Assembly (NCBI RefSeq): GCF_005048155.1
Contig: NZ_SUMB01000013.1
Location: 1-64,000, forward strand
From: Streptomyces piniterrae
Lineage (GTDB): Bacteria; Actinomycetota; Actinomycetes; Streptomycetales; Streptomycetaceae
Length of the DNA: 64,000 nucleotides
Direction of reading: 5' to 3'
Below the pieces are notes generated by a model. That model did not search any database and was not told the DNA's origin. It saw only the letters and a list, made by a program, of their open reading frames with translations. The translations under genes were made by a program, and so were the position numbers. Positions 16,200 through 25,555 of this stretch are shown one piece after another. The number at the start of each line of letters is the position of its first letter. Within the stretch, counting starts at the first letter, position 1.

Positions 16200-17942
16200 A
16201 TGCTGCTTACCGTGCCTGCCTGGACGGACCAGCTTCGATTCGCCTTCCAACCCGTCGTGAACCTCGCGACCGGCTCGGTCGCCGCGCTGGAGATACTCGC
16301 CCGTCCCGAGGGCCGCGGCAACGGCTCCGACGTACTGGCGTCCGCGCACCGCTGCCCCGATCTGGACGCCGAACTGGCGGCGCTCGCCGTGCGGTCCGCG
16401 GCGCGCCAGGAGACGCTGCTGCCGCTGCACGTCAATGTCTTCGCGGCGACCGTCGCCGAGCTGCCGAGCCTGACGTCGCTCGGCAAGGCCGTGCGCGATG
16501 TGGGCCGCCGCCCGTGGGAGATCACCCTGGACATCGGCGGGCCGTTCACCCATGTCCCGCACCGGTCGCTGCTGGAGGCGGTGGCCGGGCTGCGCGACGA
16601 GGGCTACCGGATCAGCGCGGACGGGGTCGGGGACGGCGATCTGCCGCTGCGGCTGCTCGGAGATCTGGCACCCGACCTCGTCAAACTCGACGCCTCGCTG
16701 TGCGTCGGGCTGGACGAGGACCGGGGGCGACGGGCCACGGTCGCCGCGATGCGGCAGCTGTGCGACCAGGTGGGCGGGCTGCTGGCCATCGAGGGCGTGG
16801 AGACCGAGCGGCAGTACGCGGCGGCACGGGAGGCGGGGGTGCAGCTGGCGCAGGGGTATCTGTTCGCGCCGCCGGCCCGCCGGGCGGCCGCGGACATCTA
16901 CCTCCCGGCCGACCCACCGGCGGTGAGCGGGCACGCGGCGCCGGCCGGCCCGCCCGCCGGGCCGCCCGTCGCGCAGTTCCTGCAGCCGGCCGCGCTGCTG
17001 CCGATGTCCGCGTCGGCGGACGCGGTACGCAGCCATCTCACCGGCTCTCCCGCGGTGTCGGGTGTCCTGCTGGTGGACACCGACGGGGTGCCGGTCAGGG
17101 CGATCGACCGCGACCGGTTCCTGCTGTCGCTCTCCGGGCGCTACGGGCACGCGCTGTACGCCGACCGGCCGGCGCTGCGGCTCGCGGACCGGCCGCGGAC
17201 GGTCGGCGCCGACGCCACCGCCTGGCAGGTGCTGGACGTGATCGCCGAGGGCGACCGGGACCGGGCCGGCGACGATGTGGCGGTGGTGGACGAGCGCGGC
17301 CGGTGCATCGGTGTGGTGCATCTGGCGGACATTCTGCGGGCGCTGGCCGAGAGCCGGGTGGAGGAGGCGGCACGGCTCAACCCGCTGACCCGGCTGCCCG
17401 GTTCGGACGCGGTCAACGGGGAGGTCGACCGGCGGATCTCCGAGGGCCGGGCGTTCGCGCTGAGCTGGCTGGACGTGGACGGTTTCAAGCAGGTCAACGA
17501 CGGCGCGGGGTTCGCGGCCGGCGATGAGCTGATCCGCTCGGTGGGCCGGGTGCTGGCCGAGGTCGCGGCGCGCGAGCCGGCCGCCAGGGTGGGCCATATC
17601 GGCGGTGACGACTTCCTGGTGCTGGCCGAGCCCGACCGGCTCGACCCGTTCGCCAAATCGCTGCTGGACACGGCCTGGTCGGCGGGCGGGCTGCCGGTGA
17701 CGCTGTCGCTGGCCACGGTGGTCTGCCCGCCCGGCAGCGTCACCGGTCACCACCAGGCGGCGGCCGCGCTGGCGCCGCTGAAGAAGGCCGCGAAGGGGCT
17801 GCCGGGGGCGAGCTGGGTGCTGGGCCGGCCTGGCTCGGAGCGTACGGAGGTGCGCCGTGGGGCCGCGCTGCGGGTGCCGCTGCCGACCGGCCCGGCGTAC
17901 GGCAGGCGGGCCGGCCAGGCGGGCGTACCGGCGGCCGGCTGA
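16200..17942 (+). CDS. EAL-CBS-GGDEF protein (cyclic-di-GMP signalling)
   Basis: A 580-residue cytoplasmic protein with an EAL domain (about 10-235), a CBS pair (about 260-395) and a GGDEF domain (about 400-540). The EAL signature reads LEILAR (E31), with HVNVF, VKLD and IEGVE retained. The metal-binding DDFG loop has become ADGVGDG, which predicts a weak or inactive phosphodiesterase. The GGDEF motif is GGDDF (468-472) after WLDVDGFKQVND and is compatible with cyclase activity. CBS domains usually bind adenine nucleotides, so the output may respond to energy state or cyclic nucleotides. No transmembrane segment is seen. The start ATG has GGGGG very close, so a nearby GTG is possible. Confidence 0.85.
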   Translation: MLLTVPAWTDQLRFAFQPVVNLATGSVAALEILARPEGRGNGSDVLASAHRCPDLDAELAALAVRSAARQETLLPLHVNVFAATVAELPSLTSLGKAVRDVGRRPWEITLDIGGPFTHVPHRSLLEAVAGLRDEGYRISADGVGDGDLPLRLLGDLAPDLVKLDASLCVGLDEDRGRRATVAAMRQLCDQVGGLLAIEGVETERQYAAAREAGVQLAQGYLFAPPARRAAADIYLPADPPAVSGHAAPAGPPAGPPVAQFLQPAALLPMSASADAVRSHLTGSPAVSGVLLVDTDGVPVRAIDRDRFLLSLSGRYGHALYADRPALRLADRPRTVGADATAWQVLDVIAEGDRDRAGDDVAVVDERGRCIGVVHLADILRALAESRVEEAARLNPLTRLPGSDAVNGEVDRRISEGRAFALSWLDVDGFKQVNDGAGFAAGDELIRSVGRVLAEVAAREPAARVGHIGGDDFLVLAEPDRLDPFAKSLLDTAWSAGGLPVTLSLATVVCPPGSVTGHHQAAAALAPLKKAAKGLPGASWVLGRPGSERTEVRRGAALRVPLPTGPAYGRRAGQAGVPAAG

Positions 17943-18013
17943 CGGCCGCGGGACCGGCCCGCGGCGACCGGCCGGTCCGTCCCCCGCACAGCCGCCAGGC
18001 CCGCCTCCTCCCC

Positions 18014-18066
18014 CAACATCCACTGTTGTGCGCGACCTTGACGCCCCATCACCTGCGGTGAACACT
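18014..18066 (+). promoter_or_regulatory. candidate glpFK promoter and operator
   Basis: TTGACG (18038-18043) is followed after 17 nt by AACACT (18061-18066). Just upstream lies the inverted repeat CAACA-TCCAC-TGTTG (18014-18028), a possible site for a GylR-type regulator. The gap 17943-18214 holds no gene. Confidence 0.4.
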
Positions 18067-18214
18067 TCCGGGTGCCAGTTCGGCAACGCCGCACCTGGGG
18101 CCGGACCGGCCTGGGCACCCGGCCGGGTGGCAGCGGCTGTCCGCTGCCCGCCGGTGACACGCACCCTGCACGGAGGACCGGGGGACGTCCCCGGGCCAGG
18201 GCCAAGGAGCCGCC

Positions 18215-18982
18215 ATGTATTCCAATGGGGACATCTTCGTCGGTGAAGTGATCGGCACCGCGATTCTGATTCTGTTCGGCGCCGGTGTGTGCGCCGCGGT
18301 CACCCTGCACTACTCCAAGGCGAAATCCGCCGGCTGGGTCGCCATCGCCTTCGGCTGGGGCCTGGGCGTACTCGCCGGGGCCTATACCGCAGCCCCGCTG
18401 TCCGGCGGGCATCTCAATCCGGCCGTGACGATCGGCTCGGCGGTCGCGGACGGCACCGAGTGGTCCAAGGTGCCGCTGTACATCCTGGCGCAGATGGTCG
18501 GCGCGCTGATCGGCGCCGTGCTGGCCTGGGCGCTGTACTACGCCCAGTTCGCCGCCAACTCCGAGCAGGACAAGGCCCAGCCGACGCTGGGGATCTTCTC
18601 CACGGCGCCGGAGATCCGCAATCCGGCCGCCAACCTCGTCAGCGAGATCATCGCCACCATCGGCCTGGTGCTGCCACTGCTGTTCTTCGGCCAGAACAAG
18701 GGCATCGGTATCGGCCAGGTCCCCGGCGCGCAGGCCGGGGTCTACGGCTCCGGGATCAACGTCCTGCTGGTGGCGCTGCTCGTGGTCGGCATCGGGCTCT
18801 CGCTCGGCGGGCCCACCGGCTACGCCATCAACCCCGCCCGCGACCTCGGCCCGCGGATCGCACACGCGCTGCTGCCGATCCCCAACAAGGGTTCCTCCGA
18901 CTGGAGTTACTCCTGGATCCCGGTGGCCGGACCGCTGATCGGCGCGGTGCTCTCCGGTCTGGTCTACAACACGGCGTACTGA
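18215..18982 (+). CDS. glpF: glycerol uptake facilitator (MIP/aquaglyceroporin)
   Basis: A 255-residue integral membrane channel of the MIP family. Both NPA boxes are present (HLNPAVTIG and AINPARDLG). There are six hydrophobic segments, and [13 protein letters not shown] plus the following region favour glycerol over pure water selectivity. It passes glycerol across the membrane for phosphorylation by GlpK, encoded 100 bp downstream. The ATG follows GGAGCC closely. In S. coelicolor the homologous glycerol operon is preceded by gylR and followed by glpD; neither is beside this copy. Confidence 0.94.
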   Translation: MYSNGDIFVGEVIGTAILILFGAGVCAAVTLHYSKAKSAGWVAIAFGWGLGVLAGAYTAAPLSGGHLNPAVTIGSAVADGTEWSKVPLYILAQMVGALIGAVLAWALYYAQFAANSEQDKAQPTLGIFSTAPEIRNPAANLVSEIIATIGLVLPLLFFGQNKGIGIGQVPGAQAGVYGSGINVLLVALLVVGIGLSLGGPTGYAINPARDLGPRIAHALLPIPNKGSSDWSYSWIPVAGPLIGAVLSGLVYNTAY

Positions 18983-19082
18983 CACCGGCGGTCCGGCACC
19001 CTCGTTCCGGCACCAGCGGGCCCCGCCCCCCTCACCCGTACTCCAGCACCCGTACTCCAGAGACTTCAGGAGACATGACGTC

Positions 19083-20612
19083 ATGACGGAGCACACCGAG
19101 AAGTACGTCGCCGCCATCGACCAGGGCACCACCTCCAGCCGGTGCATCATCTTCGGCCACGACGGGGCGATCGTCGCCGTCGACCAGCGCGAGCACCGGC
19201 AGATCTTCCCCAAACCGGGCTGGGTGGAGCACGACGCCACCGAGATCTGGTCGAAGGTGCAGGCCGTGGTGGCGGGTGCGCTCGCCAAGGCCGGACTGCG
19301 CGCGGACCAGCTCAGCGCGCTGGGCATCACCAACCAGCGGGAGACCACCGTCCTGTGGGACCGGGCCACCGGCAAACCGGTCCATCACGCGATCGTCTGG
19401 CAGGACACCCGCACCGCCCAGCTCTGCGCCGAACTGGGTGGCACGGACGGCCAGGACCGGTTCCGGGAGGCCACCGGGCTGCCGCTGGCCAGCTACTTCT
19501 CCGGCCCCAAGGCGGCCTGGCTGCTGGACGAGGTGCCGGGCCTGCGGGCCCGCGCGGAGCGGGGCGAGATCGCCTTCGGCACCATCGACTCCTGGCTGAT
19601 CTGGAATCTGACCGGCGGCATCGACGGCGGGGTGCATGTCACGGACGTCACCAACGCGGGCCGCACGATGCTGATGAACCTCTCCACCCTCCAGTGGGAT
19701 CCGGCCATTCTGTCGGCGATGCGGGTGCCCGAGGCGATGCTGCCGGAGATCAGATCGTCGGCGGAGGTGTACGGCACGGCCGTCGGGCAGCTGCACGGCG
19801 TACCGGTGGCGTCCGCGCTCGGCGACCAGCAGGCGGCGGTTTTCGGGCAGACCTGCTACGGCGTCGGCGAGGCCAAAAACACCTATGGCACCGGCTCGTT
19901 CCTGCTGCTCAACACGGGTAACCGGCCGGTCCCGTCGAAGAGCGGGCTGCTGACGACCATGGGCTACCAGCTCGGCGGCGAGGCACCTGTCTACTGCCTG
20001 GAGGGGTCGATCGCGATCACCGGCGCCCTGGTGCAGTGGCTGCGCGACCAGCTCGGCATCATCGCGTCGGCCGCCGAGATCGAACCGCTGGCGGCGAGCG
20101 TCCCGGACAACGGCGGCGCGTATATCGTCCCGGCCTTCTCCGGCCTGTTCGCGCCGTATTGGCGCTCCGACGCGCGCGGGGTGATCACCGGTCTGACCGG
20201 CTTCGTCACCAAGGCGCATCTGGCGCGCGCCGTACTGGAGGCGACGAGCTGGCAGACCCGGGAGGTGGTGGACGCCATGTACCAGGACTCCGGGGTGCGG
20301 ATCACCCAGCTCAAGGTCGACGGCGGTATGACCGCCAACAGTCTGCTGATGCAGCATCAGGCGGATGTGCTGGGCGTACCGGTGATCCGCCCGGTCATCC
20401 CGGAGACGACGTGCCTGGGCGCGGCGTACGCGGCCGGCCTGGCGACCGGTGTCTGGCAGGACCTGGACGAGCTGAGGACGCACTGGCAGCGCGACGCGGA
20501 GTGGACACCGCGGATGGACGGACAGACCCGGGACCGGGAGTACGGCAACTGGCGCAAAGCCGTCGAGCGGAGCTTCGGCTGGCTGGCCGAGGACGGCGGG
20601 GCGGGCGCGTAA
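19083..20612 (+). CDS. glpK: glycerol kinase
   Basis: A 509-residue FGGY-family kinase converting glycerol and ATP to sn-glycerol 3-phosphate. Family marks include [13 protein letters not shown] at the ATP site, [28 protein letters not shown] and [15 protein letters not shown]. Length is normal. It is the second gene of a glpFK unit and ends 28 bp before a perfect terminator hairpin. The ribosome site AGGAGACATGACGTC precedes the ATG at 19083. The product needs a glycerol-3-phosphate dehydrogenase encoded elsewhere. Confidence 0.97.
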   Translation: MTEHTEKYVAAIDQGTTSSRCIIFGHDGAIVAVDQREHRQIFPKPGWVEHDATEIWSKVQAVVAGALAKAGLRADQLSALGITNQRETTVLWDRATGKPVHHAIVWQDTRTAQLCAELGGTDGQDRFREATGLPLASYFSGPKAAWLLDEVPGLRARAERGEIAFGTIDSWLIWNLTGGIDGGVHVTDVTNAGRTMLMNLSTLQWDPAILSAMRVPEAMLPEIRSSAEVYGTAVGQLHGVPVASALGDQQAAVFGQTCYGVGEAKNTYGTGSFLLLNTGNRPVPSKSGLLTTMGYQLGGEAPVYCLEGSIAITGALVQWLRDQLGIIASAAEIEPLAASVPDNGGAYIVPAFSGLFAPYWRSDARGVITGLTGFVTKAHLARAVLEATSWQTREVVDAMYQDSGVRITQLKVDGGMTANSLLMQHQADVLGVPVIRPVIPETTCLGAAYAAGLATGVWQDLDELRTHWQRDAEWTPRMDGQTRDREYGNWRKAVERSFGWLAEDGGAGA

Positions 20613-20639
20613 CCCCGCGGTATCCCCGGATACTGAGAC

Positions 20640-20678
20640 GTACGGCCCGTACCCCGGACGGCGGGGTACGGGCCGTAC
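20640..20678. terminator. bidirectional terminator, glpK / cvnD
   Basis: GTACGGCCCGTACCCC (20640-20655) is perfectly complementary to GGGGTACGGGCCGTAC (20663-20678), giving a 16-bp stem with a 7-nt loop between convergent genes. Confidence 0.88.
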
Positions 20679-20688
20679 TCCGCGCTCC

Positions 20689-21297
20689 TCAGGGGAACGC
20701 GGGCTCGCGCCGCCGGGCGCCGAACCGCATCGCGTGCTCGACGACGGCGATCAGTACGTCACGGGCCGAGTCCTTGACCCGCGCGTCGCACAGCATCACC
20801 GGGACCGCGGGGTCCAGGTCCAGGGCCTCCCGGACGGCGTCCACCGGGTAGACCTCGGCTCCGTCGAAGCAGTTGACGGCGACCGTGAAGGGAAGGTCGC
20901 GCCGCTCGAAGTAGTCGATCGCGGCGAAGCTGTCCGCCAGCCGGCGGGTGTCGGCGAGCACCACCGCGCCGAGGGCGCCGCGCGCCAGCTCGTCCCAGAG
21001 GAACCAGAAACGGTCCTGTCCCGGTGTGCCGAAGAGATAGAGGACCAGCTCTTCGTTGAGCGTGATCCGGCCGAAGTCCATCGCGACCGTGGTGGTGGTC
21101 TTGGCCTCCACCCCGGCGAGGTCGTCGACCGGCCGGCTCGCCTCGGTCAACTGCTCCTCGGTACGCAGCGGTTTGATCTCGCTGACCGCGCCCACCAGCG
21201 TGGTCTTGCCCACGCCGAAACCGCCCGCGACCAGGATCTTGAGCGACACCGGGTCGACGACGGCGGCCCGGCCGTGGCGCTCAGAACGCCCGAACAC
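20689..21297 (-). CDS. cvnD: conservon Ras-like GTPase (CvnD)
   Basis: A 202-residue small GTPase of the conservon type. The P-loop is GGFGVGKTTLVGA, the switch-II/G3 region is DFGRITL...LFGTPGQDRFWFLWDE, and the later G4-like region is AVNCFDG. CvnD binds GTP at the membrane-associated CvnA-B-C complex and is thought to act like a eukaryotic G protein in developmental and antibiotic control. The start is GTG after GAAGGGACCCAAG. In most conservons cvnD overlaps cvnC; here 338 bp separate them and contain a strong hairpin. Confidence 0.93.
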   Translation of the reverse strand: MFGRSERHGRAAVVDPVSLKILVAGGFGVGKTTLVGAVSEIKPLRTEEQLTEASRPVDDLAGVEAKTTTTVAMDFGRITLNEELVLYLFGTPGQDRFWFLWDELARGALGAVVLADTRRLADSFAAIDYFERRDLPFTVAVNCFDGAEVYPVDAVREALDLDPAVPVMLCDARVKDSARDVLIAVVEHAMRFGARRREPAFP

Positions 21298-21523
21298 CTT
21301 GGGTCCCTTCTCCCGAAATGCCGTGTATGAAGGTGCGGCTCACGCTTGTTCCTTGAATCCAGCCAACGGGGGGCGGCAGCTGACGAGGCACGCTACAACG
21401 CGGGCGGCGGCGTGCTCACCCGTGGCGCGGAATCGTTGTACGCGGGTGACCACCAGAGGTCGCCAACCCGCCCAAAAGGGGCCGTCATGACGGTGCCGCC
21501 GGGGCGTCCCCCATGCACCACAC

Positions 21524-21568
21524 ATGACTGTGCCGCCCGCCGGAGATCCGGACGGGCGGCACGGTCAT
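21524..21568. terminator. long hairpin between cvnC and cvnD
   Basis: ATGACTGTGCCGCCCG (21524-21539) pairs with CGGGCGGCACGGTCAT (21553-21568) with one wobble, and the loop adds a CCGG-AGAT-CCGG stem. The whole is about a 20-bp stem with one bulged base. It probably ends the cvnABC transcript. The rest of the 21298-21635 gap holds a 12-bp palindrome (CCGTCATGACGG, 21482-21493), short tandem repeats (21564-21625) and presumably a cvnD promoter, but no gene I can support. Confidence 0.7.
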
Positions 21569-21635
21569 GCGTCATGCGTCAGGCGTCATGAGGTGGACGT
21601 CCTACGCCCTACGTCCTACGTCGGACGCGCGCGGG

Positions 21636-22064
21636 TCACAAGGCACGCAGGCCGTCGATCACCTCGCGCAGCACCTTCTCGTCGGGCAGTTCGGCCGGCG
21701 GCACGGGCCGGCTGACATGCACCAGGCCCACATCCAGCAGATCGCCGATGAGCACCCGGACGACGCCGACCGGCAAGTCGAGTTCGGCCGCGAGCTCGGC
21801 GACCGACAGCGGTGCGTCCCGGCACAGCCCGACGATGTCCAGATGCTCGGGCGACAGCGTCTGGTCGGTGACGGACTCGTCCGCGCGGCTCTCGGCGATC
21901 ACCTGCGCGATCAGGTCGAGGCGGTCCTCGGCGGGCGTACGGGTGCGCCCCCGCGTCATGGCGTACGGGCGGACGACCGGGCCCGCGTCGTCGTCGAACC
22001 AGCGGGCCGGGTCCCGCCCCGGCACGGCCGACCCGCCGCCTCGATGCTCGCTCCGCTCCCTCAT
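21636..22064 (-). CDS. cvnC: conservon DUF742 protein (CvnC)
   Basis: A 142-residue DUF742 protein, the third conservon member. It has a winged-helix-like core (residues 60-135) including LCRDAPLSVAELAAELDLPVG and VRVLIGDLLDVGLV. The N-terminal 45 residues carry the RPYAMTRGRT stretch usual for the family. It probably bridges CvnB and CvnD in the conservon complex rather than binding DNA. It starts 19 bp after the cvnB stop and is followed by an unusual 338-bp gap before cvnD. Confidence 0.92.
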   Translation of the reverse strand: MRERSEHRGGGSAVPGRDPARWFDDDAGPVVRPYAMTRGRTRTPAEDRLDLIAQVIAESRADESVTDQTLSPEHLDIVGLCRDAPLSVAELAAELDLPVGVVRVLIGDLLDVGLVHVSRPVPPAELPDEKVLREVIDGLRAL

Positions 22065-22083
22065 GCCGTCGCCGCCATCGCGC

Positions 22084-22533
22084 TCAGGTGGACAGCCCGG
22101 ACCTGGGCGCGGTGCCCAGGTGCGTACCCACGCGCTTGACCAGCAGCGTCATCTCGTAGGCGATCTGCCCGACATCGGAGTCCGCGTCGGCCAGTACGGC
22201 CAGACAGCTGCCGTCGCCGGCCGCGCTGACGAACAGGAACGCGTCGTCCAGCTCGACCATGGTCTGCCGGACCCGGCCCGCGTCGAAGTGCCGGCCGACG
22301 CCCTTGGCCAGGCTGTGGAAGCCGGAGGCGACCGCGGCCAGATGCTCGCCGTCCTCACGGCTGAGGTCCTTCGAGGCGCCGGTGGCCAGCCCGTCGCTGG
22401 AGAGCACAAGTGCCTTGCGGACGCTGCCGACCCGTGCGACCAGCTCATCGAGGAGCCAGTTCAACTGTCCGGACCCCTTCGCCGACTCTGCCGCGGCGGA
22501 CGCGATGGAAGCTGCTGCCTTCGGTGCGGTCAT
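22084..22533 (-). CDS. cvnB: conservon roadblock/LC7 protein (CvnB)
   Basis: A 149-residue roadblock/LC7-fold protein. The fold is seen in LNWLLDELVARVGSVRKALVLSSDGL, followed by the amphipathic and beta segments ending VGTHLG. Roadblock proteins regulate Ras-like GTPases, here CvnD. Its ATG overlaps the cvnA stop by 4 bp, so translation is coupled. The first 20 residues are Ala-rich. Confidence 0.93.
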   Translation of the reverse strand: MTAPKAAASIASAAAESAKGSGQLNWLLDELVARVGSVRKALVLSSDGLATGASKDLSREDGEHLAAVASGFHSLAKGVGRHFDAGRVRQTMVELDDAFLFVSAAGDGSCLAVLADADSDVGQIAYEMTLLVKRVGTHLGTAPRSGLST

Positions 22534-25394
22534 GGACCGTCCCCTCCCGATGTGGTTCCTGGTGCTGTGGTGCCCTCGCCGTCGCCGCGCGCGGCGATGT
22601 CGCGGACGTCGTCCGGGCGGCGGACGTCATCCGTACGTCCGGCGTCCGCGTCTTGTGGGGCTTCGGCGCGCGCCGGGGCGGTGCCTCCCGTTGCCGTGTC
22701 GCCCGTCGTCCTGTCGCCCGCGGTCTCGTCGTTGTCGCGGCGGCCGCGCTGCCAGCCGCGCTGGAGGGAGGCCATCCGGGCGCGGACCGCCTCGGCGTCG
22801 CGGTCGTCGGCGGGCTCCGCGGCCGGCTCGGGGCGGCGGTCGGGGTCGGGCTTGAGCTGCGGGGCCAGGCTGGCCTGACGCACCCGGCGGGGCAGCCCCC
22901 TGGACGTCGTGGCCTCGGAACCGGCCTCGTCGGTGCGCTCGGTGTCGGAGCGCTCGGCATCGGAACGTCCGGTGTCGGAGCGCCCGTTGTCGGGGCGCCC
23001 GGTGGCCGCCTTGCCGCGCGCGTCGCCGTCGTCGACCGTGCGGCCGTGGTCGGAGACCAGGACCGGCGGGCGGGGGCGGCGCGGCAGCGGAGCGAGTCCG
23101 CCGGCCGGGGCCTGGTCGCGGGTCTGGTGGTGCTGCTCGCCGTCCGGCACGGGCGGCACCGGCGCGATACTGCGGGGGGCGGACGGGGCGGCCTGCGAGG
23201 GCACCGGGCCGGTCGGCGCGGACGGCCCCCGGCGGCCGCGGCCCCGGGTGCGTTCCGCGCCGCTCCCGCCGAACAGCCGTTCCTCGTCGTCGAGGGAGCT
23301 CAGCTCGTCCGGGCCCAGCGGCGCCTCCAGCTCCACCGGGCCGTCGAAGATGCCGGGCGTACGGCTCTCGCGCTCCGGGAGCGGCACCGGCACCTGGGAG
23401 AGCGCGGCCAACCTGCCCGCGGGGCCCTCCAGTTCACGGACGCCCCGGCCGCCCGCCGGTTCCCCGGCCGTCAGCTCGGGATCGTCCCGGCCGCCGTCGG
23501 AGGTCTCGGTCAGGATCGTGCCGGGGATGAAGACCACGGCCGTGGTGCCGCCGTACGGCGAGGTCTGGAGGGAGACCCGGACGCCCTGCCGCTGGGCGAG
23601 CCGGCTGACCACGAACAGGCCGAGCCGGTCGGTGTCGGACAGCTCGAACTCGGGGGTCTCGGCGAGCCGGAGGTTGGCGTCGAGCAGCAGATCGGCGGTC
23701 ATGCCCAGACCGCGATCGTGGATCTCCAGGGTGAAGCCGTTGGCGACCCGCTCGCCGAGCACCTGGACTGCGGTGTGCGGCGGCGAGAAGACGGTGGCGT
23801 TCTCCAGGAGTTCGGCTATCAGGTGGGTGAGGTCGGAGACCGCCGGGCCGTCCACCGCGAGGCGCGGCAGCCGGCGCACCTCGATCCGCTCGTAGTCCTC
23901 CACCTCGGCGACGGCCGCGCGCACCACATCCATCAGCTGGATGGGTTTGCGCCACTGCCGGGAGGGGGCCGCGCCGGACAGGATGACCAGGCCCTCCGCG
24001 TGCCGGCGCATACGGGTGGTCATGTGGTCGAGCCGGAACAGGTCGGCGAGTTCCTCGGTGTCCTCGGTGCGCCGCTCCATGGTGTCCAGGAGGGTCAGCT
24101 GCCGGTGCAGCAGGACCTGGCTGCGGCGGGCGAGGTTGACGAACACCTCGGAGACGCCGCGGCGCATGTCCGCCTGTTTGACGGCGGCTTCGACGGCGGC
24201 CCGCTGGAGGGTGTTGAGCGCCTGGCCGACCTGGCCCATCTCGTCCTGGCCGAATTCCAGCCGGGGTGCCTCGGTCTCCACGTCGACCTGTTCGCCGGCG
24301 GCCAGCCGGCGCATGACGCTGGGCAGCCGGACGCCGGAGACCTCGTGTGCGCCCTTGCGCAGCCGGGTCAGGTCCTTGATGTGCCGGCGGCCGATGCGGA
24401 AGGAGACGATGACGGAGACCAGCAGGGCGATGAAGCCGATCACACCGGCGACACCGGCCTTGAGGACGACGGTCACGGCCACCGGTTCGACGCGCTGCCG
24501 GTAGCGGGCGCCGGCCTCCTCGCCCATCTTCCGCAGGTCGCCGAGCACCTTCTCCGCGGCCACGTCCCAGCGTTCGGCGTTGAGTACGCGGGGTGCGGCC
24601 TGCGCGCCCGCGGCGATGGCCTGGTCCTCGTAGGAGGTCACCTCGCGGGCCCTGGCGTCGCGCCAGTAGTCGTCGTAGAGGCCGCGGTCCTTGGCGGGCA
24701 GGACGGCGAGGGCGGCGCTGTAGCGGACCCGGCGCTCGGCGATCCGGTCGGAGAAGGCGCGCAGATCGCGTTTGCTCATGCTGCCGGAGACCAGCGCCGC
24801 GGATATCAGCGCGTCCTCGCGGGCGAAGGCTTCCCGGGCCCGCGCGATGATGACGAGCGCACGGCCCTGCCGGTCCATCTCCGCGTCGTCCAGGGCGTTG
24901 AGGGCTAGCAGGAAGTCGTACTGGGGGTCGACCAGGGCGCTGTACGCCTCCATGGCCTCGTCCCTGGTGACGGTGTTGGCCTCGACCTGCGCGCGCAGCG
25001 AGGTGAGCCCGTCCAGGCCGCTGATGATGCCGTCCATCCGGTTCCCGGCGTCGCCGCTGAGGTCCTCGCGCACGCCGGGGTCCTCGGTGATGCCGCGCAG
25101 CCGCTCGACGGCCTCGTCGGTGGCGCGGGTCCGCTGGCGCAGTTCGGTGACCGCGTTGGCGCCGCGCCGGTCGGCGAGATAGAGCAGGCTCTGGCGGCGC
25201 TCGCGCTGCAGCGACCGGACGACCTCGTCGACCGGCGAGCCCAGTTTCAGTACGACGTTGCCGACATCGAGCAGCTGGTTGGCCTCGCGTCCGGTGATAT
25301 AGGTCGCGAACGCCCACATGGCCGTGAGGGACACCAGTGGCACGAGCAGCAGCGCCACGATCTTCCGGCGGATCGACTTCCCGCGAAAGCGCAT
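22530..25394 (-). CDS. cvnA: conservon sensor-kinase-like protein (CvnA)
   Basis: A 954-residue membrane sensor. A first transmembrane segment (IVALLLVPLVSLTAMWAFATYI) is followed by an extracytoplasmic nitrate/nitrite-sensing-type (NIT) helical domain (about 40-300), a second transmembrane segment (VAGVIGFIALLVSVIVSF), a HAMP region and a histidine-kinase-type ATPase domain. The N box is LIAELLENA and the G box is IHDRGLGM. No standard H-box histidine is seen, as usual for CvnA. Residues 600-954 are long Pro/Arg/Thr/Asp-rich low-complexity sequence with SDTGRSDAERSDTERTD repeats. The ATG follows AGGGGAGGCC. It is the first gene of the operon. Confidence 0.92.
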   Translation of the reverse strand: MRFRGKSIRRKIVALLLVPLVSLTAMWAFATYITGREANQLLDVGNVVLKLGSPVDEVVRSLQRERRQSLLYLADRRGANAVTELRQRTRATDEAVERLRGITEDPGVREDLSGDAGNRMDGIISGLDGLTSLRAQVEANTVTRDEAMEAYSALVDPQYDFLLALNALDDAEMDRQGRALVIIARAREAFAREDALISAALVSGSMSKRDLRAFSDRIAERRVRYSAALAVLPAKDRGLYDDYWRDARAREVTSYEDQAIAAGAQAAPRVLNAERWDVAAEKVLGDLRKMGEEAGARYRQRVEPVAVTVVLKAGVAGVIGFIALLVSVIVSFRIGRRHIKDLTRLRKGAHEVSGVRLPSVMRRLAAGEQVDVETEAPRLEFGQDEMGQVGQALNTLQRAAVEAAVKQADMRRGVSEVFVNLARRSQVLLHRQLTLLDTMERRTEDTEELADLFRLDHMTTRMRRHAEGLVILSGAAPSRQWRKPIQLMDVVRAAVAEVEDYERIEVRRLPRLAVDGPAVSDLTHLIAELLENATVFSPPHTAVQVLGERVANGFTLEIHDRGLGMTADLLLDANLRLAETPEFELSDTDRLGLFVVSRLAQRQGVRVSLQTSPYGGTTAVVFIPGTILTETSDGGRDDPELTAGEPAGGRGVRELEGPAGRLAALSQVPVPLPERESRTPGIFDGPVELEAPLGPDELSSLDDEERLFGGSGAERTRGRGRRGPSAPTGPVPSQAAPSAPRSIAPVPPVPDGEQHHQTRDQAPAGGLAPLPRRPRPPVLVSDHGRTVDDGDARGKAATGRPDNGRSDTGRSDAERSDTERTDEAGSEATTSRGLPRRVRQASLAPQLKPDPDRRPEPAAEPADDRDAEAVRARMASLQRGWQRGRRDNDETAGDRTTGDTATGGTAPARAEAPQDADAGRTDDVRRPDDVRDIAARGDGEGTTAPGTTSGGDGP

Positions 25395-25527
25395 GGCCTC
25401 CCCTACGTCAACCCCGGCGCTCGGGGGCGGTGTTCCGTCAACAAACGGCGAGAGCCTACTACTGTCGGGGTACCAACCCGAAGGGCCACCGGGGCGTCGG
25501 GGAATACGGCCGGGGCGGGATCGTCCT

Positions 25528-25555
25528 GGGTTGTCCGTTGATTCCCGGACAACCC
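25528..25555. promoter_or_regulatory. perfect inverted repeat upstream of cvnA
   Basis: GGGTTGTCCG (25528-25537) and CGGACAACCC (25546-25555) form a perfect 10-bp repeat with an 8-nt spacer, in the 383-bp divergent gap 25395-25777 between cvnA and the small membrane protein. It may be an operator or a leader hairpin. On the cvnA side two TTGAC elements are seen (near 25411 and 25433). I see no gene in the gap. Confidence 0.4.
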
